64,000 nt of DNA from JBGANR01 sp044222225 (GCA_044222225.1 JBGANR010000010.1:62001-126000), one strand, 5' to 3'; counted from the first letter of the stretch, positions 16,030 to 24,462 are shown. The notes: a model not told the origin generated them from the letters alone. Made by a program: numbers and translations.

Positions 16030-17709
16030 CTAGCTCTCTTCCGATCCGATGGCGGGGCCGAGCAGATCGTCGGCGTCCGTGATGCGGTAGGCGTAGCCCT
16101 GCTCCGCGAGGAAGCGCTGCCGGTGCGCGGCGTAGTCGGCGTCGAGGGTGTCGCGGGAGACCACCGAGTAGAAGTGCGCCTGCCCGCGGTCCTTCTTGGG
16201 CCGCAGCAGGCGTCCGAGCCGCTGCGCTTCCTCCTGCCGGGAGCCGAAGGTCCCCGACACCTGGACGGCGACCGCCGCCTCCGGCAGATCGATGGAGAAG
16301 TTCGCGACCTTGCTCACCACGAGCACGCGGTGCTCACCGGCGCGGAACGCGTCGAACAGCCGTTCCCGCTCGGCGTTGCGCATCGAGCCCGTGATGACGG
16401 GCGCGTCGAGCGCCTCGCCGAGCTCGGCGAGCTGGTCGAGGTAGGCGCCGATGACGAGGGTCTGCGCATCGGGATGCCGGTCGAGGATGCTGCGGACGAC
16501 GGCGACCTTCGTGTGGGCCGTCGAGCACAGCCGGTACTTCTCCTCGTTCTCGGCGACGGCGTAGCCGAGCCGCTCGGAGTCGGTGAGTGTGACCCGCACC
16601 TCGACGCAGTCGGCCGGCGCGATCCAGCCCTGCGCCTCGATGTCGCGCCACGGCGCGTCGTAGCGCTTGGGCCCGATGAGCGAGAAGACGTCGCCCTCAC
16701 GGCCGTCCTCGCGCACGAGCGTCGCCGTCAGGCCGAGGCGGCGGCGGGACTGCAGGTCGGCCGTCATCCGGAAGACCGGTGCCGGCAGCAGGTGCACCTC
16801 GTCGTAGACGACGAGCCCCCAGTCGCGGGAGTCGAAGATCTCCAGGTTGCGGTATTCGCCCTTGGACCGGCGGGTGATCACCTGATAGGTGGCGATCGTC
16901 ACCGGCCGGATCTCCTTGCGCTCGCCGGAGAACTCGCCGATCTCGTCCTCGGTGAGGCTGGTACGGGCCACGAGCTCGCGCTTCCACTGCCGGCCGGCGA
17001 CGGTGTTGGTCACCAGGATGAGCGTCGTGGCCTGCGCCTTCGCCATCGCGGCGGCGCCGACCATCGTCTTGCCCGCGCCGCACGGCAGCACGACGACGCC
17101 CGAGCCGCCGTCCCAGAAGGCGTCGGCGGCGAGCTGCTGGTAGTCGCGCAACTGCCAGCCACCGGCCTCCGGATCGCCGGTCTCGAGGCTGATCGGGTGC
17201 GCCTCGCCGTCGACGTAGCCCGCGAGGTCCTCGGCCGGCCAGCCCAGCTTGAGCAGCACCTGCTTGAGCCGGCCGCGCTCGCTGGGATGCACCTGCACGG
17301 TGTCGGGATCGATGCGCATACCGAGCATGGGCGCCACCTTGCGGTTGCGCAGCACCTCCTCGAGCACGGCGCGATCGAACGAGACGAGCGTCAACCCGTG
17401 TGCCGGATGCTTGACCAGCTGCAGCCGGCCGAACCGGCTCATGGTGTCGACGACGTCCATGAGCAGCGGCTGCGGCACCGGGAAGCGGGAGTGCGTCATG
17501 AGCGCGTCGACGACCTGCTCGGCGTCGTGACCTGCGGCGCGCGCATTCCACAGCGCCAGCGGCGTCACCCGGTAGGTATGGACGTGCTCGGGCGCCCGTT
17601 CGAGCTCGGCGAACGGTGCGATCGCGGAGCGTGCGGCCGGGGCGCCGGGATGGCCGACCTCCAGCAGGATGGTCTTGTCGGACTGGACGATGAGGGGGCC
17701 GTCTGCCAC
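16030..17709 (-). CDS. XPB/Ercc3-type DNA repair helicase
   Basis: A 559-residue SF2 helicase. Walker A PCGAGKTMVG is near residue 210, the DEVH box near 303, the XPB-specific RED motif in LTATLVREDGREG, and motif VI in QEEAQRLGRLLRPKKD. The N-terminal part is the XPB damage-recognition-like region. GTG 17709 was chosen because the protein then starts MADGPLIVQSDKTILLEV, the usual N-terminus of the mycobacterial enzyme; upstream codons to 17769 do not look coding. It unwinds DNA 3' to 5' in vitro in mycobacteria. Between a helicase-associated gene upstream and an aminotransferase downstream. Confidence 0.94.
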   Translation of the reverse strand: MADGPLIVQSDKTILLEVGHPGAPAARSAIAPFAELERAPEHVHTYRVTPLALWNARAAGHDAEQVVDALMTHSRFPVPQPLLMDVVDTMSRFGRLQLVKHPAHGLTLVSFDRAVLEEVLRNRKVAPMLGMRIDPDTVQVHPSERGRLKQVLLKLGWPAEDLAGYVDGEAHPISLETGDPEAGGWQLRDYQQLAADAFWDGGSGVVVLPCGAGKTMVGAAAMAKAQATTLILVTNTVAGRQWKRELVARTSLTEDEIGEFSGERKEIRPVTIATYQVITRRSKGEYRNLEIFDSRDWGLVVYDEVHLLPAPVFRMTADLQSRRRLGLTATLVREDGREGDVFSLIGPKRYDAPWRDIEAQGWIAPADCVEVRVTLTDSERLGYAVAENEEKYRLCSTAHTKVAVVRSILDRHPDAQTLVIGAYLDQLAELGEALDAPVITGSMRNAERERLFDAFRAGEHRVLVVSKVANFSIDLPEAAVAVQVSGTFGSRQEEAQRLGRLLRPKKDRGQAHFYSVVSRDTLDADYAAHRQRFLAEQGYAYRITDADDLLGPAIGSEES

Positions 17710-17793
17710 GCGGTGAGCCGCCTTTCTGGTCAACGCTCCATTGTGGCTGCTGGAGGGGTGCCGAGACAACCGGACCGGCGGACGCAGGCGGCG

Positions 17794-20034
17794 CTACTTG
17801 ACGAACGCCGCCGACGTGATGCGGTGCAGGTGGAAGCGGCCGGCGTCGGAGATCAGCGCGCCGCCGACGATTCCCGACGGCCGCAGCACGTGCGCCGACG
17901 GGACGCCGTTGGCGTCCACGTAGTCGATCCGGACGCCCCGGCCGCGGCGGGCCGCGAGGGTGACGAGCTCGGAGATCGCGGCCGGAGCGGTGACGGCGCT
18001 GTGGTCGTCGGCCGCGGCGGCCGCCTCACCGGCTCGCAGCCGGTCGACGATCGCGACGAGCTGTGCGGGCGAGCGATGCTGCGCCGCGGGCCGGGCGCGG
18101 TGCGGGGGAGCGGGCGTCGGGACGCGTGCCGGCGCCGAGCGCAGGTCGACGAGCGCCCCCGACGAATCCTCGCCGGCGGCGGCGAAACCGGCCTCCGTCA
18201 GGGCGTCGACGACGTCCCGCAGCGGCGCGGCGGAGACGGCGACGGTCGGCGCGAGCGCCCGCAGCCCGGCGCGTTCGGCCGCCGCCGACGCCATGACGGC
18301 GGCGAGCACGGCGGGATCCTCGCAGCGCAGATAGGACGTCGCGACCCCGGCCCGGAGCCGGCCGTGCCGCCGCGCGACGTCGTCGACGAGGAACGTCAGT
18401 CCCTGCGGCACCGGCGTGCGGGAGTGCCGATCGAAGAAGCCGTGCAGCTCCGCGGCCGTGCGGCCCGAGTCCAGGGCGCGGCGGACCGAGGAGTCCGAGA
18501 CCCGGTACACCGACGCCGCGCCCCCGGATTCGAGGTCGGCGACGGCGCCCAGCTCGGCGGCGACCTCCGGCACGAGCGGCCCGGGCGCGGTGACGGTGAG
18601 ATCGGCCTGGGCGAGGAAGTAGTCGATGGGCGTCGGCAGCGCCGCCTCGAGCGCGGCCAGCACGTCCTCCTCCGCGGCGCCGTCGAGCAGCAGCCGCAGA
18701 CCCGTGATGAGCGCGCCGCGGCCCGTCGCCCCGAGCTGCGCGGTCTCGGCGAGGATCTGGTCGAGGATCGCCCGGGGCAGCCGGGACGCGGCGCGGGGAC
18801 GTCGCCAGGCGAGGTACCGGCCGAGCTCGGTGGCCGTCGGTGCGATTCCGGGTGGGGTCGCGGCGAGTCCGCGCAGCACGAGCGCGCGCTGCGGGGCCGC
18901 GGCGGGGGAGACGTTGTCGGGTGAGACGGCGCCGAGCGGCGAGCCGTCGGAACTGCGGCTGCCGATGAGCCACGGCCGGCGGGGCAGTCGTAGCCACGCC
19001 TCGAGAAGGGCGAGCCAGCGGCGGTGCGGCGGGGAGTGCAGCCAGGCGTCGGCGACCGCGGTCGGTGCCCAGGAGTCGTCGTCGAGATCGGACGGATCGG
19101 GATGGCCGAAGGCGATGAGCCGCGCCTCGGCCAGCACTTCGACGAGCAGTCCGACGCGGTCCAGCGGCAGTTCGGCGTCGCGGGCGATGCGTCGCAGTTC
19201 GCGCACTCCCAGGCCGCCGCCGCGCAGCCCCGCGGCCGGGCCGCGACCGAGCACCTCGAGGAGGAGCGAGGTGTGCCGGAGGAGTTCATGCGCCTCGCCG
19301 CCGGCGGTGGCCTCGGCGTCGGCGGCGGGGGAGGCGGCGAAGCGGGGTTCGGCGAGATCGCGCGGATCGGCCGGGTCCTCGCCGCGCAGCAGCGCCGTGA
19401 CGACCGGGGCGAGCTCGACGGTCTCCTTGTCGACCGAGACGACGAGTCCCGCGCGCAACAGCTGCTGCACCGGGGATGCCGGATCGGCGCCCGGTGCGGC
19501 GTCGCGGCTGCGGCCGACGGGGTTGCCGTGGGCGAGGGCCGTCAGCAGCTCCGCTGGCCTGCCGGTGACGCCCGCCAAGGCGTCCCGGGTCTCGGTGAGC
19601 GAGCGCAGCGCCGTGCGCGCGGTCGCCTGCGGCGCGCGCCAGGGCATCGCGGCGGCGAGGTTCGCGGGGATCTGCAACTCGGCGTCGGGCCCCCAGACGA
19701 GGGCCAGGTCGCGCAGCCGGCCGATGCGGGCGTCGACGTCCGGCCCGGGGGCGCGATCGGCGAGTGCGGTGCGCAGCTCATCGGTCGCGCGGACGCCGCG
19801 CAGCAGATGCTCGACCACGGCGACGGCGAGGACGTCGAGATCGTCGCCCGCCAACGAGATCGACGGCGCCGCCGCGGCACGGCCGGCGAGGACGGCGAGC
19901 GAGGCCGGCGGCGGCGTCGCGATATCGGGCCGCAAGTGCAGGAAAGCGGCGATCTTGGCGTCGTCCCAGCCTGCGAGTTCGGCGTCGAGGCCGCCGCCCG
20001 CGGCTCGGCGCTGCTCGTGCGTCTCGGCGGTCAT
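17794..20034 (-). CDS. Helicase-associated (XPB/Ssl2 N-domain-like) protein
   Basis: A 746-residue protein with no ATPase motifs. Its middle resembles the helicase C-terminal XPB/Ssl2-like domain found next to bacterial XPB genes (ELHGFFDRHSRTPVPQGLTF; LVDDVARRHGRLRAG), and the end has a WYL-like stretch (GRGVRIDYVDANGVPSAHVL). It begins MTAETHEQ at 20034; the long open frame beyond that crosses a repeat and reads as non-coding. The same pair is found side by side in mycobacteria (Rv0861c/Rv0862c), which suggests a working partner of the helicase. Ala, Arg and Leu are very abundant. Confidence 0.82.
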   Translation of the reverse strand: MTAETHEQRRAAGGGLDAELAGWDDAKIAAFLHLRPDIATPPPASLAVLAGRAAAAPSISLAGDDLDVLAVAVVEHLLRGVRATDELRTALADRAPGPDVDARIGRLRDLALVWGPDAELQIPANLAAAMPWRAPQATARTALRSLTETRDALAGVTGRPAELLTALAHGNPVGRSRDAAPGADPASPVQQLLRAGLVVSVDKETVELAPVVTALLRGEDPADPRDLAEPRFAASPAADAEATAGGEAHELLRHTSLLLEVLGRGPAAGLRGGGLGVRELRRIARDAELPLDRVGLLVEVLAEARLIAFGHPDPSDLDDDSWAPTAVADAWLHSPPHRRWLALLEAWLRLPRRPWLIGSRSSDGSPLGAVSPDNVSPAAAPQRALVLRGLAATPPGIAPTATELGRYLAWRRPRAASRLPRAILDQILAETAQLGATGRGALITGLRLLLDGAAEEDVLAALEAALPTPIDYFLAQADLTVTAPGPLVPEVAAELGAVADLESGGAASVYRVSDSSVRRALDSGRTAAELHGFFDRHSRTPVPQGLTFLVDDVARRHGRLRAGVATSYLRCEDPAVLAAVMASAAAERAGLRALAPTVAVSAAPLRDVVDALTEAGFAAAGEDSSGALVDLRSAPARVPTPAPPHRARPAAQHRSPAQLVAIVDRLRAGEAAAAADDHSAVTAPAAISELVTLAARRGRGVRIDYVDANGVPSAHVLRPSGIVGGALISDAGRFHLHRITSAAFVK

Positions 20035-20035
20035 C

Positions 20036-20089
20036 GAGATGGAGCTTGCGGAATCGGCGTGGTCGTCGAGAGGGAGCGTGCGGAATCGG
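20036..20089 (+). repeat. Tandem pair of a dispersed 22-bp repeat in the promoter region
   Basis: Copy one, 20036-20057, contains GATGGAGCTTGCGGAATCG; copy two, 20068-20089, differs at two positions (GAGAGGGAGCGTGCGGAATC core). Start-to-start distance is 32 bases. They fill the 5' region between the helicase-associated gene (minus) and the small gene at 20164 (plus). Further copies lie at 23327 and 29714, inside coding genes. Confidence 0.75.
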
Positions 20090-20163
20090 CAGTCATCGTC
20101 TCCCAGCGTATTGGTCCCGCGTATTAGCCGGGGAGGCTCGCCGCGATATGCCAGAATGCGCGC

Positions 20164-20340
20164 ATGGCTAAGAACAACTATGTCGACAACGGTTGGCCGG
20201 AGGTCGCCGAGGGTGACCACGCCGTCTCCGAGTTCGCCGCGACGCACGCGGGTGCGCTGTCCCCGTTCGGCGAGGTGACGTTCCCGCTCTCGCTGGGCGA
20301 CCTGCCGTACACCCACCCGAAGACCGTCATCAACAGATGA
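20164..20340 (+). CDS. Small conserved protein (58 aa), Rv0863-like position
   Basis: ATG 20164 to TGA 20340 encodes 58 residues: MAKNNYVDNGWPEVAEGDHA, then a Phe/Leu/Pro-rich end ...PYTHPKTVINR. No membrane segment, no Cys. Codon use is like the neighbours and the gene ends exactly at a perfect bidirectional terminator, which supports it as real. A short hypothetical gene sits at this place, divergent from the helicase pair, in M. tuberculosis too (Rv0863). Function unknown. Confidence 0.7.
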   Translation: MAKNNYVDNGWPEVAEGDHAVSEFAATHAGALSPFGEVTFPLSLGDLPYTHPKTVINR

Positions 20341-20383
20341 CGAAGAAACGGCCCGTCCTCGGTGAGGACGGGCCGTTTCTTCG
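20341..20383. terminator. Bidirectional terminator between the small gene and rpf
   Basis: A perfect 20-bp stem (20341-20360 with 20364-20383) around a 3-base loop GGT; the core is GGCCCGTCCTC-GGT-GAGGACGGGCC, flanked by AAAC and GTTT so that each strand ends in a T-rich part. It separates two convergent genes and begins on the base after the upstream stop. Confidence 0.92.
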
Positions 20384-20408
20384 TACGTCTGGTTCTACCG
20401 GTCTCCGG

Positions 20409-21002
20409 TCAGCGCGGCAGCTGGCTCTTGACCTGGTTGACGAGCTTGACCTGCTCGGACGACAGCTTGACGCCGCTGCGCTTGGCCTGCTCGATGAGCG
20501 CGATGACCGCGGGGCTGACAGCACCGGACTTGTCGGCCTTCTTGACGGCCTTCTGCAGGTCGGTGAGCGCGTCGTCCGCGGTCGGCAGCACCTTGTTGAG
20601 CTTCGGGGCGGTGGCCGGCGCCGAGCGCTGGGTCGGGCCCGAGAGGCCGACGCCGCACGTGGGCCAAGCGCCCTTGCCCTGGCCCGCGAGGACCTTCTCG
20701 GCGATCGCGATCTGCTGTTCGCGGGTGGCCTGGTTCGCCGTCGGCGCGTACTGGGTGCCGCCGTAGGCCGCCCAGGTGCTCGGCGCGAACTGCAGGCCGC
20801 CGTGGTAGCCGTTACCGGTGTTGATTCCCCAGTTGCCGCCCGACTCGCACTGCGCGACGCGGTCCCACTCGGCGTAGGTGGCGGCGTTGGCGCTGCCCGA
20901 GCCGAGGCTGAAGGCGGCCGCACCGCCGAGCACGGCCCCGGTGAGGGCGATCTTCGCGGCGGTCTTGCCGGTGGCGGAGGGCTTGCGATGACGTCCGGAC
21001 AT
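20409..21002 (-). CDS. rpfA: Resuscitation-promoting factor (RpfA-like transglycosylase)
   Basis: A 197-residue secreted muralytic enzyme that cleaves peptidoglycan and helps resting cells resume growth. A signal peptide (residues 1-41, ending GSANA) precedes the Rpf domain: ATYAEWDRVAQCESGGNWGI with catalytic Glu53, YHGGLQFAPSTWAAYGG, and EQQIAIAEKVLAGQGKGAWP with the second Cys of the disulfide. The remaining 80 residues are a charged helical tail; the long Pro/Ala repeat of mycobacterial RpfA and any LysM domain are absent, so it is a short form. It follows a riboswitch and a CRP-like site. Confidence 0.93.
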   Translation of the reverse strand: MSGRHRKPSATGKTAAKIALTGAVLGGAAAFSLGSGSANAATYAEWDRVAQCESGGNWGINTGNGYHGGLQFAPSTWAAYGGTQYAPTANQATREQQIAIAEKVLAGQGKGAWPTCGVGLSGPTQRSAPATAPKLNKVLPTADDALTDLQKAVKKADKSGAVSPAVIALIEQAKRSGVKLSSEQVKLVNQVKSQLPR

Positions 21003-21025
21003 GAGTTTGGTGTTCCTCTCTCCAC

Positions 21026-21220
21026 GCGCCTGCGAAGTCAGCTGTCGGGTTCGGGCGAGAGGTGCCCGGCATCGCTGGGATGCTTCACCCCGAGGATTCC
21101 GCTGGTCGGTCTGGCCGACGCCGCAGAACCCGGTCCCGAGGGGGTTGGGTCCCCCGCTTCCGTCCCTAGATCGTGTCTTGGGGGCTTACTCTTCCTCGCG
21201 GGACGGAGCTCGGCGCGGCG
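21026..21220 (-). promoter_or_regulatory. c-di-AMP (ydaO/yuaA) riboswitch in the rpf leader
   Basis: On the reverse strand the leader contains the conserved blocks of the ydaO class in the right order: GACGGAAGCGGGGGACCCA (about 21145-21164), GGGGTGAAGC (about 21089-21098), and CCCGAACCCGACAGCTGAC (about 21036-21054), followed by a 3' P1 strand GGCGCG that can pair with CGCGCC at 21212-21217. ydaO riboswitches sit in front of actinobacterial rpf and cell-wall hydrolase genes and shut expression off when c-di-AMP is high. The 23-base gap to the start codon leaves room for control of translation or termination. Outer limits are approximate. Confidence 0.9.
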
Positions 21221-21402
21221 AGGAGAGTCTGGTGTCACCCGAGTGGGTGACGCTCATGAAGGTAACGGTTCAGCGGCCGTTGGTCACAACTTTGCATCAA
21301 TTGAGCTTCGACGTCGCTGAATATCGATCCTTTGCGCTGTTGGCGATGCCGCAGGTAGTGACGCTGCAACCGTTCCGAAGCCGGGCTGTTATCAAATTGT
21401 TA

Positions 21403-21418
21403 TGTGGGCGAGATCACA
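21403..21418. promoter_or_regulatory. CRP/GlxR-like binding site upstream of rpf
   Basis: TGTGGGCGAGATCACA differs from the palindrome TGTGA-N6-TCACA at one position. It lies about 400 bases from the rpf start and 185 bases before the riboswitch, in an AT-richer stretch. In M. tuberculosis rpfA is a known target of the CRP homologue Rv3676, so the call has support from the family. Confidence 0.5.
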
Positions 21419-21454
21419 GTGCTGCTCGGGGTATCGGGGCTCGGTTCCGGTCGC

Positions 21455-21558
21455 GGGGTGGGACGACCACCGGCGGGCCGCAGTCCCCCGCGGGCTCGTT
21501 CCTCGCGCCGCTCCCGCCAAGCCCGATGCCAGCGGCCCGCCGGTGGTCGTCCCACCCC
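21455..21558. repeat. 27-bp perfect inverted repeat, miniature-element-like
   Basis: Arms at 21455-21481 and 21532-21558 are exact reverse complements (27 of 27), with GTGGGACGACCACCGGCGGG in the left arm, and enclose 50 bases. No T tract follows, so it is not a standard terminator. It lies in the otherwise gene-free 678-base stretch 21003-21680 between rpf (minus) and the CocE hydrolase (plus), together with the riboswitch and CRP-like site. Confidence 0.8.
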
Positions 21559-21680
21559 ACGACCTCGTTCGTCCCATCCCACTGCCTTCGGCGGCCGGTC
21601 CGCCCGGTTGGCGAGTGGTACCTGTCACTGACGGTTTCAGTTGTGATGTAATCCACGGACCGGACATCGGAAGGCGTTTC

Positions 21681-23762
21681 GTGGCTGTGACGAGGGTGGG
21701 CGTGGGGCGCCGGTTGTGGGTGCGGTCGGCGGCGGTGCTCGTCGGGGTGGTGCTGGTGGCGGCCGGGCTCGGGGTCGTGGCGCCGCCGGCGGTGGCGGAG
21801 GCCGGGCCGGCGCAGTGGACGGCGACGCACACCGGCGCGCAGCGCTATCCGGACATGCGGACGACGCCCGTGCGGATTCCGATGAGCGACGGCACCGTGT
21901 TGTACGCAGATCTGTACCGGCCGGTCGACGCGCGCGGCCGGATCGTCGACGCGAAGCTGCCCGTCGTCGTCAATCTGACGCCGTACACGAAGCTCGTCAG
22001 CGCCATCACCCAGGCCGCCGCGAACTATCCGGTGCTCGCGCCGCAGGCGATCGCGCTGCTCAACTCGCTGGATCTGCGCCGGATCGGCATGTCCGGCTAC
22101 AACGATCTCGTCGGTGCGCTGCGTGGCGGCGAGCTGCAGACGTTCGCCGTCGACCCGCAGCTCGTCAAATCCGGGTACGCGCAACTCGTCGTCGACGTCC
22201 GCGGCACCGGGACGTCGCAGGGCACGTGGCAGGTCTTCGGGGAGCGGGAGCAGCAGGACACCGTCGAGGTCATCGACTGGGCGTCGAAGCAGGGCTGGTC
22301 GAACGGCCGGATCGGCATGGCCGGCGTCTCGTACTCGGCGATCAATCAGTTGCAGGCCGGGGCCCGCCGGCCGCCTGCGCTCAAGGCGCTGTTCCCGGTG
22401 GTGCCGGGCGCCGATCTCGTCCGTGACGTCGTCGCGCCCGGCGGCGGTATGGGCGTCGGCTTCCTCATGCCGTGGCTGGCGCTCGTCAACTCGGCCAAGT
22501 TCATCCCCAACCTCGACCTGATGCTGCGCGGCGAGTTCGACTACCGCTGGCTCGCCGACCGCATGAAGGACCCGGCGACGTACTTCGACGTCGTCGTGGA
22601 GGCACTGGCCACCCGGGACGTCCGCGACTACCGGGGCGAGACCCGTTCGCTGCTGGACGCGGACTCCGAGCGGCGGCGGACGATGGAGACGGACGTCGCC
22701 CGGATCGAGGTGCCGACGTTCACCATCGGCGCGTTCAATGACCTCTTCACCAACTCCGAGTGGCGGATGCTGCAGCGGCTTCGGCTGCCCGACGCGCAGA
22801 AGAAACTCGTCATGAACGACGGCTATCACCTGACCTTCGGCTCTAACTTCGGCCGACCGGGGCAGCCGCCGCGGCTCGACGTGCTGCAGCGCGCGTGGTT
22901 CGACAAGTGGCTCAAGGGCGTCGACAACGGCATCGACAGCTGGTCGCCGGCCACCGTCCAGTCGCAGCCGACGCGCGAATGGACCCATGGGCAGACGTTC
23001 CCGTACCCGGGCCACACCTATCAGCGGCAGTACCTCACCGGCGCGGCGAGCCGGAGTCACGGCACACCGGTCGTCGCCGACGGCTCGCTCTCGTCGACGC
23101 CGCCGACCCGTCCGGCGGTGCGCACCGTCTCGCCGGGCATCTCGACGCTGTGCTCGCGCGACGCGGCGCAATCGTCGATCGGCATCGTGGCCGTGTTCGA
23201 CGCCTGCGGCCGCGATTCGCGGGTCGCCGAGACCGGTGCGCTCAGCTTCACGACGCCGGCCGTGAAGGCGGCGACGCGGATCAGCGGACCGATGACCCTG
23301 CACCTCAACCAGCGGCTCGCGGCGCCGATGGAGCTTGCGGAATCGGATTCCCGGCAGACCGACGGATACTGGGCCGCGACGGTCAACGCCGTGGCACCGA
23401 ACGGGCAGTCGACGGTGGTGTCGGCCGGACAGGTCGTCGTGTCGCTGCGGGAGGTCGATCAGGCCGGCAGTGGGCGGGGGCCGAACGGCGACCTCACCGA
23501 CACCCGGCTCGCGCTGGACGTCGATCGCGTGCGGCCGGTGAAGCCGGGGCAGACGGTGGCCGTCGACATCCCGATGACGGCGACGCAGGCGACGCTGCCG
23601 CCCGGCTATCGGCTGCGGGTGGACGTCTACGCCTTCAACGCGCCGAAAGGCGTTCCGGTGGGGCCGACGCTGGCGGCGTCGAGGCTGCGTCCGCAGTCGG
23701 TGGTCGTCGACCCGAACGCGCCGAGCTGGCTGAATGTGCCGGTGTCGGCGCCGTTGCCATGA
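21681..23762 (+). CDS. Secreted CocE/NonD (X-Pro dipeptidyl-peptidase S15) family hydrolase
   Basis: About 693 residues. GTG 21681 follows GGAAGG and gives a signal peptide (RRLWVRSAAVLVGVVLVAAG, ending around PAVAEA), so the enzyme is exported. The alpha/beta-hydrolase part has the nucleophile in GMAGVSYSA (Ser near 217), an acid in GAFNDLF (near 354) and the His in NDGYHLTFG (near 382). The C-terminal 250 residues are the jelly-roll domain of the S15 family (ETGALSFTTPAV; AVDIPMTATQATLPPGYRLR). Substrates could be acylated esters or Xaa-Pro peptides. Contains one copy of the dispersed repeat, encoding MELAES, inside the C-terminal domain. Confidence 0.88.
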   Translation: MAVTRVGVGRRLWVRSAAVLVGVVLVAAGLGVVAPPAVAEAGPAQWTATHTGAQRYPDMRTTPVRIPMSDGTVLYADLYRPVDARGRIVDAKLPVVVNLTPYTKLVSAITQAAANYPVLAPQAIALLNSLDLRRIGMSGYNDLVGALRGGELQTFAVDPQLVKSGYAQLVVDVRGTGTSQGTWQVFGEREQQDTVEVIDWASKQGWSNGRIGMAGVSYSAINQLQAGARRPPALKALFPVVPGADLVRDVVAPGGGMGVGFLMPWLALVNSAKFIPNLDLMLRGEFDYRWLADRMKDPATYFDVVVEALATRDVRDYRGETRSLLDADSERRRTMETDVARIEVPTFTIGAFNDLFTNSEWRMLQRLRLPDAQKKLVMNDGYHLTFGSNFGRPGQPPRLDVLQRAWFDKWLKGVDNGIDSWSPATVQSQPTREWTHGQTFPYPGHTYQRQYLTGAASRSHGTPVVADGSLSSTPPTRPAVRTVSPGISTLCSRDAAQSSIGIVAVFDACGRDSRVAETGALSFTTPAVKAATRISGPMTLHLNQRLAAPMELAESDSRQTDGYWAATVNAVAPNGQSTVVSAGQVVVSLREVDQAGSGRGPNGDLTDTRLALDVDRVRPVKPGQTVAVDIPMTATQATLPPGYRLRVDVYAFNAPKGVPVGPTLAASRLRPQSVVVDPNAPSWLNVPVSAPLP
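23327..23346 (+). repeat. Dispersed repeat copy inside the CocE hydrolase gene
   Basis: GATGGAGCTTGCGGAATCG is identical to the core of the first copy at 20036. It is in frame in the host gene and adds P-M-E-L-A-E-S. Confidence 0.75.
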
Positions 23763-23881
23763 GGAGGTGCGGTGTGTCGGGTGCGTAGGCGGCGTGTCGC
23801 GGGCGCGTGCGGTGTGTCCTGCGCGGCTCGCGAATACGGCGTGCTTTCCGGCTGCGTTCGCCGCTAGAATCGTCGACGCGT

Positions 23882-23910
23882 GACGTCCCGCACGAGCGGG
23901 ACGTCTTTTT
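23882..23910 (+). terminator. Intrinsic terminator before cspB
   Basis: GACGTCCCGC-ACGA-GCGGGACGTC followed by TTTTT, a perfect 10-bp stem. It lies 70 bases before the cspB start and about 120 after the hydrolase stop, in a stretch without other genes. Confidence 0.85.
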
Positions 23911-23979
23911 GATGATCGCCCGCTGCCACAGCGGCGATCAGGCCCGGCGGAATCGGGCAGAGACGAGAAGGTGACGCAG

Positions 23980-24393
23980 GTGCCGACCGGCAAGGTGAAG
24001 TGGTACGACGCGAGCAAGGGCTTCGGGTTCCTCTCGCAGGACGACGGTGAGGACGTGCACGTCCGGGCGTCGGCGCTGCCCGAGGGCACCACGACGCTGA
24101 AGCCCGGTCAGCGCGTCGAATTCGGCATGGCCGCCGGACGACGCGGGCCGCAGGCGCTCACCGTCACGATCCTCGAGCCGGCGCCGAGCGTCGCGAAGGC
24201 GGCCCCGCGGCAGCGTCCGGTGGTGCAGAAGAAGCACACGCCCGACGAGCTGCACGGCATGATCGCCGACCTGGTCACGCTGCTCGAGGCCAAGGTGCAG
24301 CCCGATCTGCGGAAGGGCCGCTACCCGGACCGCAAGACGAGCCGGCAGATCGCGGACGTCGTGAGGGCCGTGGCTGCCGAGCTGGAGAACTGA
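23980..24393 (+). CDS. cspB: Cold-shock domain protein CspB with helical C-terminal extension
   Basis: A 137-residue protein. Residues 1-65 are a cold-shock domain that binds single-stranded RNA or DNA: GKVKWYDASKGFGFLSQDDG contains RNP1 (KGFGFL) and DVHVRASALP stands where RNP2 usually reads DVFVHFS, so aromatic residues are partly replaced. The C-terminal 65 residues are helical (HTPDELHGMIADLVTLLEAK; PDLRKGRYPDRKTSRQIADV) as in mycobacterial Rv0871. GTG 23980 was preferred because GAGAAGG lies 8 bases upstream and the N-terminus MPTGKVKWYD is the usual one; GTG 23971 in frame is the alternative. Confidence 0.9.
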   Translation: MPTGKVKWYDASKGFGFLSQDDGEDVHVRASALPEGTTTLKPGQRVEFGMAAGRRGPQALTVTILEPAPSVAKAAPRQRPVVQKKHTPDELHGMIADLVTLLEAKVQPDLRKGRYPDRKTSRQIADVVRAVAAELEN

Positions 24394-24422
24394 GCGCGCA
24401 TCGGGAGAGTTCGCCGATATAG

Positions 24423-24462
24423 ACCGGCAATAGTGTAACGGTTTCGTTATGCTATTGCCGGT
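24423..24462 (+). terminator. AT-containing hairpin after cspB
   Basis: ACCGGCAATAG (24423-24433) pairs perfectly with CTATTGCCGGT (24452-24462), with a second 4-bp pairing TAAC/GTTA inside the loop. TTT follows the right arm. Its low GC content differs from the surroundings. The rest of 24394-24640 holds only small GC hairpins such as GTCGCCG-CCTA-CGGCGAC; no gene is seen. Confidence 0.45.

Noticed and set aside
14815..18924. Long + strand open frame of 1369 codons
   Set aside because: It runs antisense to the aminotransferase, XPB helicase and helicase-associated genes. Its composition (Arg, Gly, Asp, Val with no family motif) is that of a GC-rich shadow frame.
20036..20089. Possible CRISPR array
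   Set aside because: Only two units with mismatches and a 10-base gap; no spacer-like series and no cas gene is seen.
20035..20316. Upstream start of the helicase-associated gene at 20316
   Set aside because: The extra 94 residues overlap the small gene at 20164 and the repeat pair and look like non-coding translation.
21455..21558. Insertion sequence
   Set aside because: No transposase frame; the element is only 104 bases.
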